64,000 nt of DNA from Bradyrhizobium sp. SRS-191. Its GTDB lineage: Bacteria; Pseudomonadota; Alphaproteobacteria; Rhizobiales; Xanthobacteraceae. The DNA lies in the NCBI RefSeq assembly GCF_024586915.1, contig NZ_JANBVS010000008.1, positions 62,001 through 126,000 on the forward strand. Reading direction: 5' to 3'. Below are positions 33,120 to 41,319 of the stretch, piece by piece; within the stretch, counting starts at the first letter, position 1, and every line of letters begins with the position of its first letter. A program made the position numbers and the translations under genes. Below the pieces are notes generated by a model. That model was not told where the DNA came from. It ran no database searches and worked only from the letters and a program-made list of their open reading frames with translations.

Positions 33120-34168
33120 GCGGCGTGCCTCAGTGAAACGCAGCTGGCGGTGAAACCGGGACCGAGCGCCGTCAGCACCGAGCGCGGCGGCAAACCTTTC
33201 GCGCGGGCGCGCTCCAGCACGAACAGCACTGTCGGAGCCGACATGTTGCCGTAGTCGGCGATGACCTCGCGCTCATGGTCGAGCGTGCCCTGTCCGAGCG
33301 ACAGCGCGCGCTCCAGCGCGGTGATCACCTTGGCGCCGCCGGGATGGCAGACGAAGCGATCGACATCAGTGGCCTGTAGCTTCATGTTGCCGAGGATCTC
33401 GTTGACCGCCGGCCCCATGTTCTCGGTGACGAAATCCGGAATGGTACGCTGGAAGATCACGCCGAAGCCTTCCGGGTCGACGCTCCAGCCCATGATATCC
33501 AGCGTATCCGGCCACAGCTTCTCGCCGGTCGCCTCGACGAGCGTCTGGCCGCCATCGCCCGCACGCAGGATCGCGGCGGCTGCGCCGTCGCCGAACAGGC
33601 TGAGCGCTACGATGTTCGCCTTGCTCAGCTCGTCATGACGCACCGCGAGCGTGCACAGTTCGAAGGTCACGAACAGCACGTTAGTGCCCGGCCGCGCCTG
33701 CGCGAGACGCGCGGCGATCGACAGGCCCGAGACGCCGCCGGCGCAGCCGAGCCCGAACACCGGCACACGCGAGACGTCGGAGCGGAAGCCGATGCGGCCG
33801 GCGACGCGGGCCTCCAAGGTCGGCGTCGCGATGCCGGTCGAGCTGACGGTGACAATGGTGTCGATCTCGTCGGCCCTGAGATCAGCCTGTGCCAGCGCCT
33901 TGTTCGTCGCCTCGACAAACAGCGCCTCGGCGCCTTCGAGATAGGCCTCGGTGCGCTCCGGCCAGCCGCGCCGCTCCATGTACCATTCGATCGGCTTGAC
34001 GCCGTAGCGCTGACGGATGCCGGTGTTGGCGAACAGGCTCGCCATCGTGTCGAACTGCGGGAAGCGCGGCGACAGCACCACGCGCGCCGCCTCCATCACC
34101 TCGTTCTGGCGAAACTGATGCGGTGGCACGGCGGTCGCGAGCGACACGAGTGCGGCGGTGTGGTCCAT
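33116..34168 (-). CDS. Type III polyketide synthase (chalcone/stilbene synthase family)
   Basis: A 350-residue homodimeric ketosynthase. The catalytic triad is C142 (FGLGCAGGVSG), H275 (VCHPGGAKV) and N308 (GNMSAPT). LSLFGDGAAAAIL and GPGFTASCVSLR are further family signatures. Such enzymes extend an acyl-CoA starter with malonyl-CoA to give pyrones, resorcinols or similar phenolics. First gene of a three-gene unit (PKS, ICMT-like methyltransferase, exporter) with ATGA junctions. ATG 34168 is chosen since AAGGA lies eight bases upstream; a start at 34231 would add non-conserved residues. Starter and product cannot be read from sequence alone. Confidence 0.92.
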   Translation of the reverse strand: MDHTAALVSLATAVPPHQFRQNEVMEAARVVLSPRFPQFDTMASLFANTGIRQRYGVKPIEWYMERRGWPERTEAYLEGAEALFVEATNKALAQADLRADEIDTIVTVSSTGIATPTLEARVAGRIGFRSDVSRVPVFGLGCAGGVSGLSIAARLAQARPGTNVLFVTFELCTLAVRHDELSKANIVALSLFGDGAAAAILRAGDGGQTLVEATGEKLWPDTLDIMGWSVDPEGFGVIFQRTIPDFVTENMGPAVNEILGNMKLQATDVDRFVCHPGGAKVITALERALSLGQGTLDHEREVIADYGNMSAPTVLFVLERARAKGLPPRSVLTALGPGFTASCVSLRHAA

Positions 34169-34376
34169 GCAACTGATCCTTCCCCGTCCCGGCGCACAAA
34201 GTCCGAGAACGCGGAAATCATCACGCGCCACTCACATCGCCCGGATTACGGGTTTCATCTTATGACCAATGCGGGCGGCGATGTGGCCCGGCGATGGTGA
34301 GACGGCGTCGCAGCGTGACGCTAAAGTGACTGTCAAACGCGTTTTCGAGGTGCAACCTTACGTCGCGCTCTACGTA

Positions 34377-35204
34377 TCAGGCCGTCTTCTCCGGCCAGCG
34401 GCAGAGGTCCTTGATCAGGCACAGTTCGCAGCGCGGTTTGCGGGCCAGACACGTGTAGCGGCCGTGCAGGATCAGCCAGTGATGGGCGTGCAGCATGAAC
34501 TCCGCCGGGATCACCTTCTCCAGCCCGAGCTCGACCTCCAGCGGCGTCTTGCCGGGCGCCAGCCCGGTGCGGTTGCCGACGCGGAACACGTGGGTGTCGA
34601 CCGCCATCGTGTGCTCGCCGAACGCCATGTTGAGCACGACATTCGCGGTCTTGCGTCCCGCGCCCGGCAGCGACTCCAGCTCCGCCCGGGTGCGCGGCAC
34701 CTCGCCGCCGAACTCGGCGATCAGCTTCTGCGACAGCGCGATGACGTTCTTGGCCTTGGTGCGGTAGAGGCCGACGGTCTTGATGTAGTCGCGCACGGTG
34801 TCCTCGCCGAGCGCGAGCATCTTCTGCGGCGTGTCGGCGATGGCGAACAGCGGCCGCGTCGCCTTGTTGACGCCGGCGTCGGTCGCCTGCGCGGACAGCA
34901 CCACGGCCACGAGCAGGGTGTAGGGGTTGAGGTGCTCGAGCTCGCCCTTCGGCTCCGGATTAGCCTGCGCGAAGCGGCTGAAGGCCTCGCGGATCTCGGC
35001 GGGGGTCCAGGGTTTGACAGCCTTCAACGCTTTCTTGACCGGCTTGACGGAGCCTGCCTTTGCCTTGGCGGCCGGGGACTTGGCCGCCGGGCTCGTCTTG
35101 GCGGCCTTTTTCACCGCCGTTTTGGGCGCGGCCTTGGCGGCGTTTTTGGCGGGCTTGCGAACCGGCACCGGCTTGGCGCGTTGGGGGCGGGTGATTTTGG
35201 CCAT
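34377..35204 (-). CDS. nth: Endonuclease III
   Basis: A 275-residue DNA glycosylase/AP lyase of base-excision repair acting on oxidised pyrimidines. The helix-hairpin-helix LPGAGRKTA is at 179-187 with catalytic K185; the catalytic aspartate is D203 (VDTHVFR). The [4Fe-4S] cluster cysteines C252, C259, C262 and C268 follow the C-x6-C-x2-C-x5-C rule. The first 65 residues are a Lys/Ala/Pro-rich tail (KPAKNAAKAAPKTAVKKAAK), longer than in E. coli and resembling histone-H1-like DNA-binding tails. Divergent from the DUF2244 gene, whose ATG is only 22 bp away. Confidence 0.95.
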   Translation of the reverse strand: MAKITRPQRAKPVPVRKPAKNAAKAAPKTAVKKAAKTSPAAKSPAAKAKAGSVKPVKKALKAVKPWTPAEIREAFSRFAQANPEPKGELEHLNPYTLLVAVVLSAQATDAGVNKATRPLFAIADTPQKMLALGEDTVRDYIKTVGLYRTKAKNVIALSQKLIAEFGGEVPRTRAELESLPGAGRKTANVVLNMAFGEHTMAVDTHVFRVGNRTGLAPGKTPLEVELGLEKVIPAEFMLHAHHWLILHGRYTCLARKPRCELCLIKDLCRWPEKTA

Positions 35205-35226
35205 GATCCGGGTATACTGAGGCCCC

Positions 35227-35760
35227 ATGATGCCAGGCAATGCTTTTGCGTATCAGGAGACCGGCAACGGCGCCGCTGATCCCGAGCTGTTCTCGGCCCG
35301 GCTGACGCCGCATCGCTCGCTCAACCGCACCGGCTTCGTGGTGCTGATGGTCGTGGTCTGCGCCATCAGCTTCATCGGCGGCATCGCCTCGCTGATCATG
35401 GGCGCCTGGCCGGTGTTCGGCTTCTTTGGCCTCGACGCGCTGGCGATCTACTGGGCCTTCCGCATCAACTTCCGCCGCGCCCGCGCCTATGAGGACGTGA
35501 CGATCACCCTGACCGAGCTGCGGCTGCGCCGCGTCAGCCACAAGGGCCACGTCATGGAATGGCGCTTCAACCCGCTCTGGGTCCGCCTCGACCAGGAAAC
35601 CCACGAGGAGTTCGGCATCGAGCGCCTGTACCTCGTCGCCCGCGGCCAGCGCGTGGCGATTGCGAGCTTCCTCGGCCCGGAGGAAAAGGCGAGTTTCGCC
35701 AAGGCGCTGACGGCCGGGTTGCAGGCCGCGAAGCGCGGGCCGGTGTATAATCCGCTGTAG
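35227..35760 (+). CDS. DUF2244 membrane protein
   Basis: A 177-residue protein with two adjacent hydrophobic helices (about 36-85: FVVLMVVVCAISFIGGIASLI, then WPVFGFFGLDALAIYWAF) followed by a soluble domain (AYEDVTITLTELRLRRVSHKGHVMEWRFNPLWVRL). This is the layout of the alphaproteobacterial DUF2244 family; function unknown. Starts 22 bp from the divergent nth gene, so promoters of the two genes must lie within or overlap each other's 5' regions. Confidence 0.85.
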   Translation: MMPGNAFAYQETGNGAADPELFSARLTPHRSLNRTGFVVLMVVVCAISFIGGIASLIMGAWPVFGFFGLDALAIYWAFRINFRRARAYEDVTITLTELRLRRVSHKGHVMEWRFNPLWVRLDQETHEEFGIERLYLVARGQRVAIASFLGPEEKASFAKALTAGLQAAKRGPVYNPL

Positions 35761-36150
35761 CGCCTGCTTCCCCACACACGGTCATTCCGGGCAAGGCCGT
35801 AGGCCTCGAACCCGGAATCCCGAGCTTGCCTTGCGTTCTTTTCCAACAACCTCGAGATTCCGGGTTCAATCGCCAATGCGCCGTGGCGCATTGCCGATTG
35901 CCCAGGAATGACGACCAGAATGTTATCCGCAGTGCTGGCCCCGCGCGCAGCTGCGCTCCCTCTCCCCGTTCTTCACGGGGAGAGGGTCGGGGTGAGGGGC
36001 CGCCCACGGGTGGTCTCAGCGGGGGCCCGCGCGCCAGGAGTGTCCGGGGAAGCACCTGTATCCCCTCACCCGGATTGCATCTGACGATGCAATCCGACCT
36101 CTCCCCGCCCTAGCGAAGCTTCGCTTCGCCTTGGCGGGGCGAGGTTACAC
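35761..36150. repeat. Cluster of intergenic inverted repeats
   Basis: From left: a CATTCCGGGC/GGAATGACG-type element (about 35783-35911) with internal CCCGGAATC/GATTCCGGG; CCCTCTCCCCGTTCTTCACGGGGAGAGGG (35951-35979, a 12 bp stem); and the CGGATTGCATC/GATGCAATCCG hairpin (36071-36096), also found at 26974-26999. No gene is visible from 35761 to 36244. Confidence 0.7.
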
Positions 36151-36244
36151 CGCCGCCGCCGCGCAAGCCGGGCTCAATCCACCCCTAGCCCCCCAATCAG
36201 AAATCGGGTGGAGTGCCCTCCCCGGCCGCCCTACATCCGGACTC

Positions 36245-37144
36245 ATGATGACCCTCGCCATTCACGATTCCGCCCTGGCCAAGCCGGGCCCGCAACAATC
36301 CGCAGCCCTGCGCGACTACGACGCCGTGCGCCGCGCGATCGCGTTCATCTCCGAGCACTGGCGCCGGCAGCCGACCATCGAGGACATGGCCGACGCCGCC
36401 AGCCTCACCCCGGACGAGCTGCACCATCTGTTCCGGCGCTGGGCCGGGCTGACGCCGAAGGCGTTCATGCAGGCGCTGACGCTCGACCACGCCAAGGGCC
36501 TGTTGAAGGGCTCGGCCAGCGTGCTCGACGCCGCGCTCGACTCCGGTCTCTCGGGCCCCGGCCGCCTGCACGATCTGTTCGTCACCCACGAGGCGATGTC
36601 GCCCGGCGAATGGAAGACCGGCGGCGCCGGCACCACGCTCCGCTACGGCTTCCACCCCTGCCCGTTCGGCCTGGCGCTGGTCATGGCCACCCCGCGCGGC
36701 CTCGCCGGCCTCGCCTTCGCCGACCCCGGCGAAGAGGCGTCCGCGCTCGCCGACATGAAGAGCCGCTGGCCCCGCGCCGCTTACGTGGAGGACGTCCCCG
36801 GCACCGCAGCGCTGGCGCAGCGCATCTTCGACAAGAACCACTGGCGCCCCGAGCAGCCGCTGCGCGTGGTCCTGATCGGCACCGACTTCGAGGTCCGCGT
36901 CTGGGAAGCCCTGCTCAAGATCCCGATGGGCCGCGCCGTCTGCTACTCGGATATCGCGACAAGACTGGAGTCACCGAAGGCGTCGCGCGCGGTCGGCGCG
37001 GCCGTGGGCAAGAACCCGATCTCGTTCGTAGTGCCGTGTCATCGCGCGCTGGGGAAGACGGGGGCGCTGACGGGCTATCATTGGGGACTGACGCGCAAGC
37101 AGGCGATGATCGGGTGGGAAGCCGGGCAGGTGGGGATCGCGTAA
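36245..37144 (+). CDS. Ada-like AraC/methylated-DNA-cysteine methyltransferase fusion
   Basis: A 299-residue protein with an N-terminal AraC-type helix-turn-helix (about 25-120: RQPTIEDMADAASLTPDELHHLFRRWAGLTPKAFMQ) and a C-terminal O6-methylguanine transferase domain with the active-site motif VVPCHRAL (C265). The domain order equals E. coli Ada without the N-terminal zinc/phosphotriester-repair domain, so it lacks the methyl-switch cysteine used for autoregulation. It should repair O6-alkylguanine and may still act on transcription. ATG 36245 or 36248; the frame upstream is open to 36131 but runs through a repeat. Confidence 0.9.
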   Translation: MMTLAIHDSALAKPGPQQSAALRDYDAVRRAIAFISEHWRRQPTIEDMADAASLTPDELHHLFRRWAGLTPKAFMQALTLDHAKGLLKGSASVLDAALDSGLSGPGRLHDLFVTHEAMSPGEWKTGGAGTTLRYGFHPCPFGLALVMATPRGLAGLAFADPGEEASALADMKSRWPRAAYVEDVPGTAALAQRIFDKNHWRPEQPLRVVLIGTDFEVRVWEALLKIPMGRAVCYSDIATRLESPKASRAVGAAVGKNPISFVVPCHRALGKTGALTGYHWGLTRKQAMIGWEAGQVGIA

Positions 37145-37643
37145 GACAGGTAAGAGCCAGCCTCAAATTGACTTATCTACCGTTGCCAGCGCCCCAGCCA
37201 TCGAGCCTAGGCATCAACGAATTTTGCTCAATTGGCTCATCAAATGTTATGTAGGACTAACTGGCAATCACCGAGTGGATCCAGGCATCTCGCGAGCTCG
37301 CCCCTTTTGAAGCCTCGGGTGAACCGTCTTAGCCGCATATAAACTGCTCTAGAGGGAGCGACCTTCGTCGGAGATCAAAAGCAACGCGGCGCCGGAGCGC
37401 CGCGCTAGACGTGATTCGCGGTTTTTGATACGAGTAGGGCGTTAAGCCCCTGAGTTTCTTCTGTGGGCTTGCCACATGGGGTACTCCTGACCCGGCGCGG
37501 CCGGGGTTTGGTTATCTCAGTGCCAGAGGGTTGCTCCGCCAAGATTGGCCCTCTGACGGTGGAACGGTGGAGATGGAGGGTCACGATCCCTCGGGTACGC
37601 CAGGTGGACAACCGACCGCCCGCACCATGCCATCCCCATTTTC
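37145..37643. other. Intergenic stretch with a GC hairpin
   Basis: No gene supported. A perfect 8 bp hairpin with a CGGA loop (CGCGGCGC/GCGCCGCG, 37385-37404) lies between the two genes and could be a terminator for the minus-strand gene ending at 37644 (TTTT follows on that strand). The composition is less GC-rich than the flanks. Confidence 0.5.
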
Positions 37644-38186
37644 TTAGGAAGCGGCGGCTGTCTTGTCGGCAGTCGCCGTTTCCATTTCCTCCTCCTCTTC
37701 CTCTTCTTCCTCCTCCTCCTCGGCGATCCCAGCAGCCGTCGCCTTGGGCTTCTTCAGATCTGGATACCAGACCGTTAGGCCATAGCTATTGTTTGGCAGC
37801 CGGTGAAAGAAAGCAGTACGCTTTCGCAAGAGTGCTCGTAGACCAACAAGGGCAGTATTTGCGTCTTTGGCCTCGAATTTGAATCCGCCCTGTGTAATCG
37901 CGTCGTAGATTTCGCGTGGGGTAGCGGGACCCTGATCTTGCAGCTTTCGCATCTCCAGATACTCGCGCACTGCTGTCTGCAGCTTCTTACCGTAAAACGT
38001 GTCGGGCTTAATCTGAGAGCCGGTAGCGCTGCTGGTAGCGCGGCCGCCGCGGCCGCCGAACGGAGGACGTGGCGGCAAGCCGTCTTCCGCCCTTAGATCA
38101 TTGATGACCTCGATCAGGCTGTTCGCCTTGCGTTCCAGGTCGGACAGCTTCTTCTCAAGTGCATCGATAGCCAACTGGTTGCCCAT
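37644..38186 (-). CDS. Winged-helix (HARE-HTH-like) protein with polyglutamate tract
   Basis: A 180-residue protein. Residues 5-33 form a heptad-like coiled coil (LEKKLSDLERKANSLIEVINDL). A glycine/arginine-rich linker follows, then about 62-142 looks like a winged helix (YGKKLQTAVREYLEMRK...PATPREIYDAITQGG...LRALLRKRTAFFHRLPNNSYGL), resembling HARE-HTH domains of restriction and chromatin proteins. Residues 156-167 are twelve consecutive glutamates, encoded by a pure GAG/GAA tract. The base composition is lower in GC than its neighbours, and it is flanked by AT-richer DNA, so horizontal origin is plausible. ATG 38186; a longer frame to 38300 is less convincing. Confidence 0.65.
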   Translation of the reverse strand: MGNQLAIDALEKKLSDLERKANSLIEVINDLRAEDGLPPRPPFGGRGGRATSSATGSQIKPDTFYGKKLQTAVREYLEMRKLQDQGPATPREIYDAITQGGFKFEAKDANTALVGLRALLRKRTAFFHRLPNNSYGLTVWYPDLKKPKATAAGIAEEEEEEEEEEEEMETATADKTAAAS

Positions 38187-38664
38187 TGGTGCCTCCAGCG
38201 CAATAGCGCACAGCTCATCTACCAAAGGTCGCCGAAGGCTGCAAGGGCGAATCTGGGACAAAATGGGAAAAATGGGGATATAAGGGTCGATAACGGGCAA
38301 ATACGGTCAGTGGTATTGTCCCAATCCGGCGCCTCCTTCTGGTCGCGCTACCTTCGTTCACAAACTTCAGGCAATGTAGCTTGCCTCGTATTGAGCTCTC
38401 TCTGTCTTCCAACACTGTCGAAGCCTGTATTGTCCCTAAGCCAGGGCGACAACGGGGTCGGGCAAGCCCACAATCTCTCAAGACCACTCAGATTCCGAAA
38501 AATTAAAATGTATTGCGTTTTTTCGGAATTCATGATTTTATCCCTCATCCCGCCTCAACGAGAGGGACGTTGCGCGCGATCGTCACGACACGCGAGGCGG
38601 GGAGCGATGGCCGCGGTCTGCCGCAGCGTGTCTTCGGGCGCGCCGACGAACGGTGGGGCTGCGG
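38187..38664. other. AT-richer intergenic stretch
   Basis: No gene supported. About 38495-38550 is notably AT-rich (AAAAATTAAAATGTATTGCG) compared with the chromosome and could hold a promoter, but I cannot assign boxes with confidence. Confidence 0.45.
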
Positions 38665-38916
38665 ACGTGAAGTCGCAGGGTCCTGATACCCCGACGCTGG
38701 TATCAACTCACGGCGAGGCCTTGGCTTCACGTGGGGATGGTGGCCAACAAGCCCGGCGCACCAGGGAGACTGCGTATAAGCGTGAAAACCGTCGCGCGGG
38801 GAATGCCGGTTGTTTCGGCTGAACCTGTGGTGACTGCCGCCTGCTTTTTTTCTGCAGGCGGGCCATGGGTGCGGCCAGCATCCGGCATTCCCTGCGCCCT
38901 CTCACGTGTTGGAGGG
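38665..38916 (+). repeat. Structured dispersed repeat with conserved stems, copy 2
   Basis: Second copy of the element at 4069-4324, same strand. Stems: TGATACC (38684-38690) with GGTATCA (38699-38705); the 16 bp outer stem 38794-38809 with 38882-38897 (one G-T pair); the inner stem CCGCCTGC (38837-38844) with GCAGGCGG (38854-38861); and a terminal CCCTCT...GGAGGG. Here the first stem is enclosed by CGTGAAG/CTTCACG (38665-38671 with about 38725-38731). Differences from copy 1 in the stems are mostly compensatory. Confidence 0.75.
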
Positions 38917-39467
38917 ACATTGTCGATGCAGGACTCGGGCCGGATCGCCGCGAGATCGCGGAGCTGTGTCCAAGGCTGTTTGAGATGTGAATCGGGGAGA
39001 ATGGTCGGCACTCGCCGATCCCGTGCGCAGCGTCGGGGGCCTCATGGTTCGAGACGCGTCGCAAGGGCGACGCTCCTCACCATGAGGGTTGAGCGCGAAC
39101 TTGGAGTTGCACGCGGACCATGAACTGCGTGCTCAGGGGAAGAGTCGATCTCCGGGGCAGCTTTCACCCCTCACCCTGAGGAGCCCACCGCAGGTGGGCG
39201 TCTCGAAGGGCGAGGCCCGTGCCGTTGCTGCGCGTTGATGGCCGTGGCAGCGCGAACGGGACAAGCCCGGGCATTACGAGTCAACTCCTAAGCGCGATGG
39301 CTTTTTGTGATGTCGCTCAAGAGGCACTTCCCGTGGGGCTGCCCCTCACCCCAGCCCTCTCCCCGTAAGAAACGGGGCGAGGGGGCGCACCGGCGCTGCG
39401 GGCGATGGTGGGCTTCAACTCACAAGGTGCGTCGTGACCTGCCGAGGCAGGTCGCGCGTGACGATGG
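38917..39467. repeat. Repeat cluster downstream of gpmA
   Basis: Contains a hairpin CCTCATGGTTCGAGACGCG/CGCTCCTCACCATGAGG (about 39040-39087), a CCTCACCCTGAGGAGCCC...GGGCGTCTCGAAGGGCGAGG element (39169-39212), also seen inverted at 57320-57475, and CCCCTCACCCCAGCCCTCTCCCC with GGGGCGAGGGGGCG (39342-39386). No gene supported. Confidence 0.65.
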
Positions 39468-40091
39468 CTAGCCCGCCAGATCGAGCTTCGACTCCACGGT
39501 CGAATCCGCCTTCAGGCGGTAGATGATCGGCACGCCGGTGGCGAGTTCGCGCTTCAGGATGCCTTCGGGGGTCAGCTTCTCCAGCACCATGATCAGGGCG
39601 CGGAGCGAGTTGCCGTGGGCGGCGACTAGGGTGCGTTGGCCGTTGAGGACGGCGGGCAAAATCTCTTGCACGTAGTAGGGCAGCGCGCGGGCCAGCGTGT
39701 CCTTGAGGCTTTCGCCGCCGGGCGGGGGGACGTCGTAGGAGCGGCGCCAGACGTGGACCTGGTCCTCGCCCCATTTGGCGCGGGCGTCGTCCTTGTTGAG
39801 GCCGGAGAGGTCGCCATAGTCGCGCTCGTTGAGCGCGAGGTTCTTGGACGTCGGCAGGCCGGGCTGGCCGAGCTCATCGAGGATCAGCTTCAGCGTGTGC
39901 TGGGCGCGCGTCAGCTCGGAGGTGAAGGCGACGTCGAAGGTCAGGCCGTGCGCCTTCAGCTTGCGGCCGGCGTCCTTGGCTTCGCTGACGCCCTGCTCGG
40001 TCAGGTCGGGATCCTTCCAGCCGGTGAACAGGTTCTTCAGGTTCCACTCGCTCTGGCCGTGGCGCACCAGCACCAGGAGACGTTCGCTCAT
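39468..40091 (-). CDS. gpmA: 2,3-bisphosphoglycerate-dependent phosphoglycerate mutase
   Basis: A 207-residue glycolytic/gluconeogenic enzyme interconverting 3- and 2-phosphoglycerate. The histidine-phosphatase motif LVRHGQSEWN (catalytic H11) is followed by FTGWKDPDLTEQG. SELTRAQHTL and ERDYGDLSGLNKDDARAKWG are family signatures, and AAHGNSLRAL holds the second active-site histidine. Slightly shorter than E. coli GpmA, as usual for alphaproteobacteria. Lies 23 bp after dapB on the same strand. Confidence 0.96.
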   Translation of the reverse strand: MSERLLVLVRHGQSEWNLKNLFTGWKDPDLTEQGVSEAKDAGRKLKAHGLTFDVAFTSELTRAQHTLKLILDELGQPGLPTSKNLALNERDYGDLSGLNKDDARAKWGEDQVHVWRRSYDVPPPGGESLKDTLARALPYYVQEILPAVLNGQRTLVAAHGNSLRALIMVLEKLTPEGILKRELATGVPIIYRLKADSTVESKLDLAG

Positions 40092-40114
40092 TGCTTACTG
40101 ATCCACTTGGTTGA

Positions 40115-40933
40115 TTAGAACAGGTCCTTGAGGCCGAGCACGTCGTCCATCGTGTAGTAGCCCGGCGGCTTGCCATGGGCCCACAGCGCCGCCTTCAGCG
40201 CGCCATGGGCGAAGATCATGCGGTCCTCGGCCTGGTGCGACAGCACCAGCCGCTCCGAGGGTCCGGCGAAGATGACGCTGTGATCGCCGGCCGCGGTGCC
40301 GCCGCGCAGCGAGGCGAAGCCGATGTCGCCTGAGCGGCGCGCGCCGGTGATGCCGTCGCGGCCGCGCGCGGAGTGATCCTCCAGCGAGATGCCGCGGCCG
40401 TCGGCCGCCGCACGTCCCAGCATCAAGGCGGTGCCCGAGGGGGCGTCGACCTTGTGCTTGTGGTGCATCTCAAGGATCTCGATGTCGAAGCCGGCGTCGA
40501 GCGACTTCGCCACCTGCTTGACCAGCGCCGACAGCAGGTTGACGCCGAGGCTCATATTGCCGGACTGCACGACGATGGCGCGCTTGGTGACGCTCTTGAT
40601 GACGGCGTCGTCGGACGCCGACAGGCCGGTGGTGCCGACGACGTGGACGATGCCGCGCTCAGCGGCGATGGCGACATTGGCGATGGTCGCGGCCGGGACG
40701 GTGAAATCGAGAATGCCGTCGGCGTCGGCCGACATCGCCCAGAGATCGGCCGAGAGCTTGATGTTGTTGGCGGGCAGCCCGGCGAGCAGGCCGGAATCCT
40801 TGCCGATCAGCTCCGAGCCCGGGGCTTCGAGCGCGCCCGCGAGGTCAGCGCCGTAGCTGTCGGCGATCGCGCGCACCAGCGCGCGGCCCATGCGGCCGCC
40901 GGCTCCGGCAACGATCAAGCGCATCTTCGACAT
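40115..40933 (-). CDS. dapB: 4-hydroxy-tetrahydrodipicolinate reductase
   Basis: A 272-residue enzyme of the lysine/diaminopimelate pathway, reducing the DapA product with NAD(P)H. GAGGRMGRALVRAI near residue 9 is the nucleotide-binding motif; the catalytic signature EMHHKHKVDAPSGTALMLG is complete; the C-terminus ends with the conserved YTMDDVLGL. ATG 40933 has GGAG close upstream. It sits between the DUF1330 gene and gpmA in the minus-strand block. Confidence 0.97.
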   Translation of the reverse strand: MSKMRLIVAGAGGRMGRALVRAIADSYGADLAGALEAPGSELIGKDSGLLAGLPANNIKLSADLWAMSADADGILDFTVPAATIANVAIAAERGIVHVVGTTGLSASDDAVIKSVTKRAIVVQSGNMSLGVNLLSALVKQVAKSLDAGFDIEILEMHHKHKVDAPSGTALMLGRAAADGRGISLEDHSARGRDGITGARRSGDIGFASLRGGTAAGDHSVIFAGPSERLVLSHQAEDRMIFAHGALKAALWAHGKPPGYYTMDDVLGLKDLF

Positions 40934-41013
40934 GTCAGCTCCTCCGCCCCTTCAAGGGCTATAGCCGGAGCTAAGAGCGGGGGCAACCGAGGCCGCCGGG
41001 AGGCGAGCCCCGC

Positions 41014-41316
41014 TCAGGGCTGCGGGCCGTCATAGCCCTCGATGATAACCAAATCGCCTTCCGAATGCGGCGAACGCATCGCGACCAGGCGCTGATATTC
41101 GGCGGAATTGTAGCACGCGAGCGCGGTGGCGTAGTCCTTGAACTCGATCACGACGTTGCGCGAGCGCGAGGTGCCTTCGCGTGTTTCGTACTGGCCGCCG
41201 CGCACCAGGAATCTGGCGCCGTACTGGTGGAATACGGCACCGTTCTGCGCTACGTATTCCTTGTAGCCGTCCATGTTGTGCACGTCGATGCGGGCGATCC
41301 AATAACCTTTAGGCAT
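41014..41316 (-). CDS. DUF1330 family protein
   Basis: A 100-residue dimeric alpha/beta-barrel-type protein of the DUF1330 family (MPKGYWIARIDVHNMDGYKEYVAQ, then RFLVRGGQYETREG and NVVIEFKDYATALACYNSAEYQ). The function of the family is unknown; stress-related or monooxygenase-like roles have been proposed from fold. It starts three bases after the pyrF stop, implying co-transcription, although base composition changes sharply at this junction. Confidence 0.88.
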   Translation of the reverse strand: MPKGYWIARIDVHNMDGYKEYVAQNGAVFHQYGARFLVRGGQYETREGTSRSRNVVIEFKDYATALACYNSAEYQRLVAMRSPHSEGDLVIIEGYDGPQP

Positions 41317-41319
41317 CGG

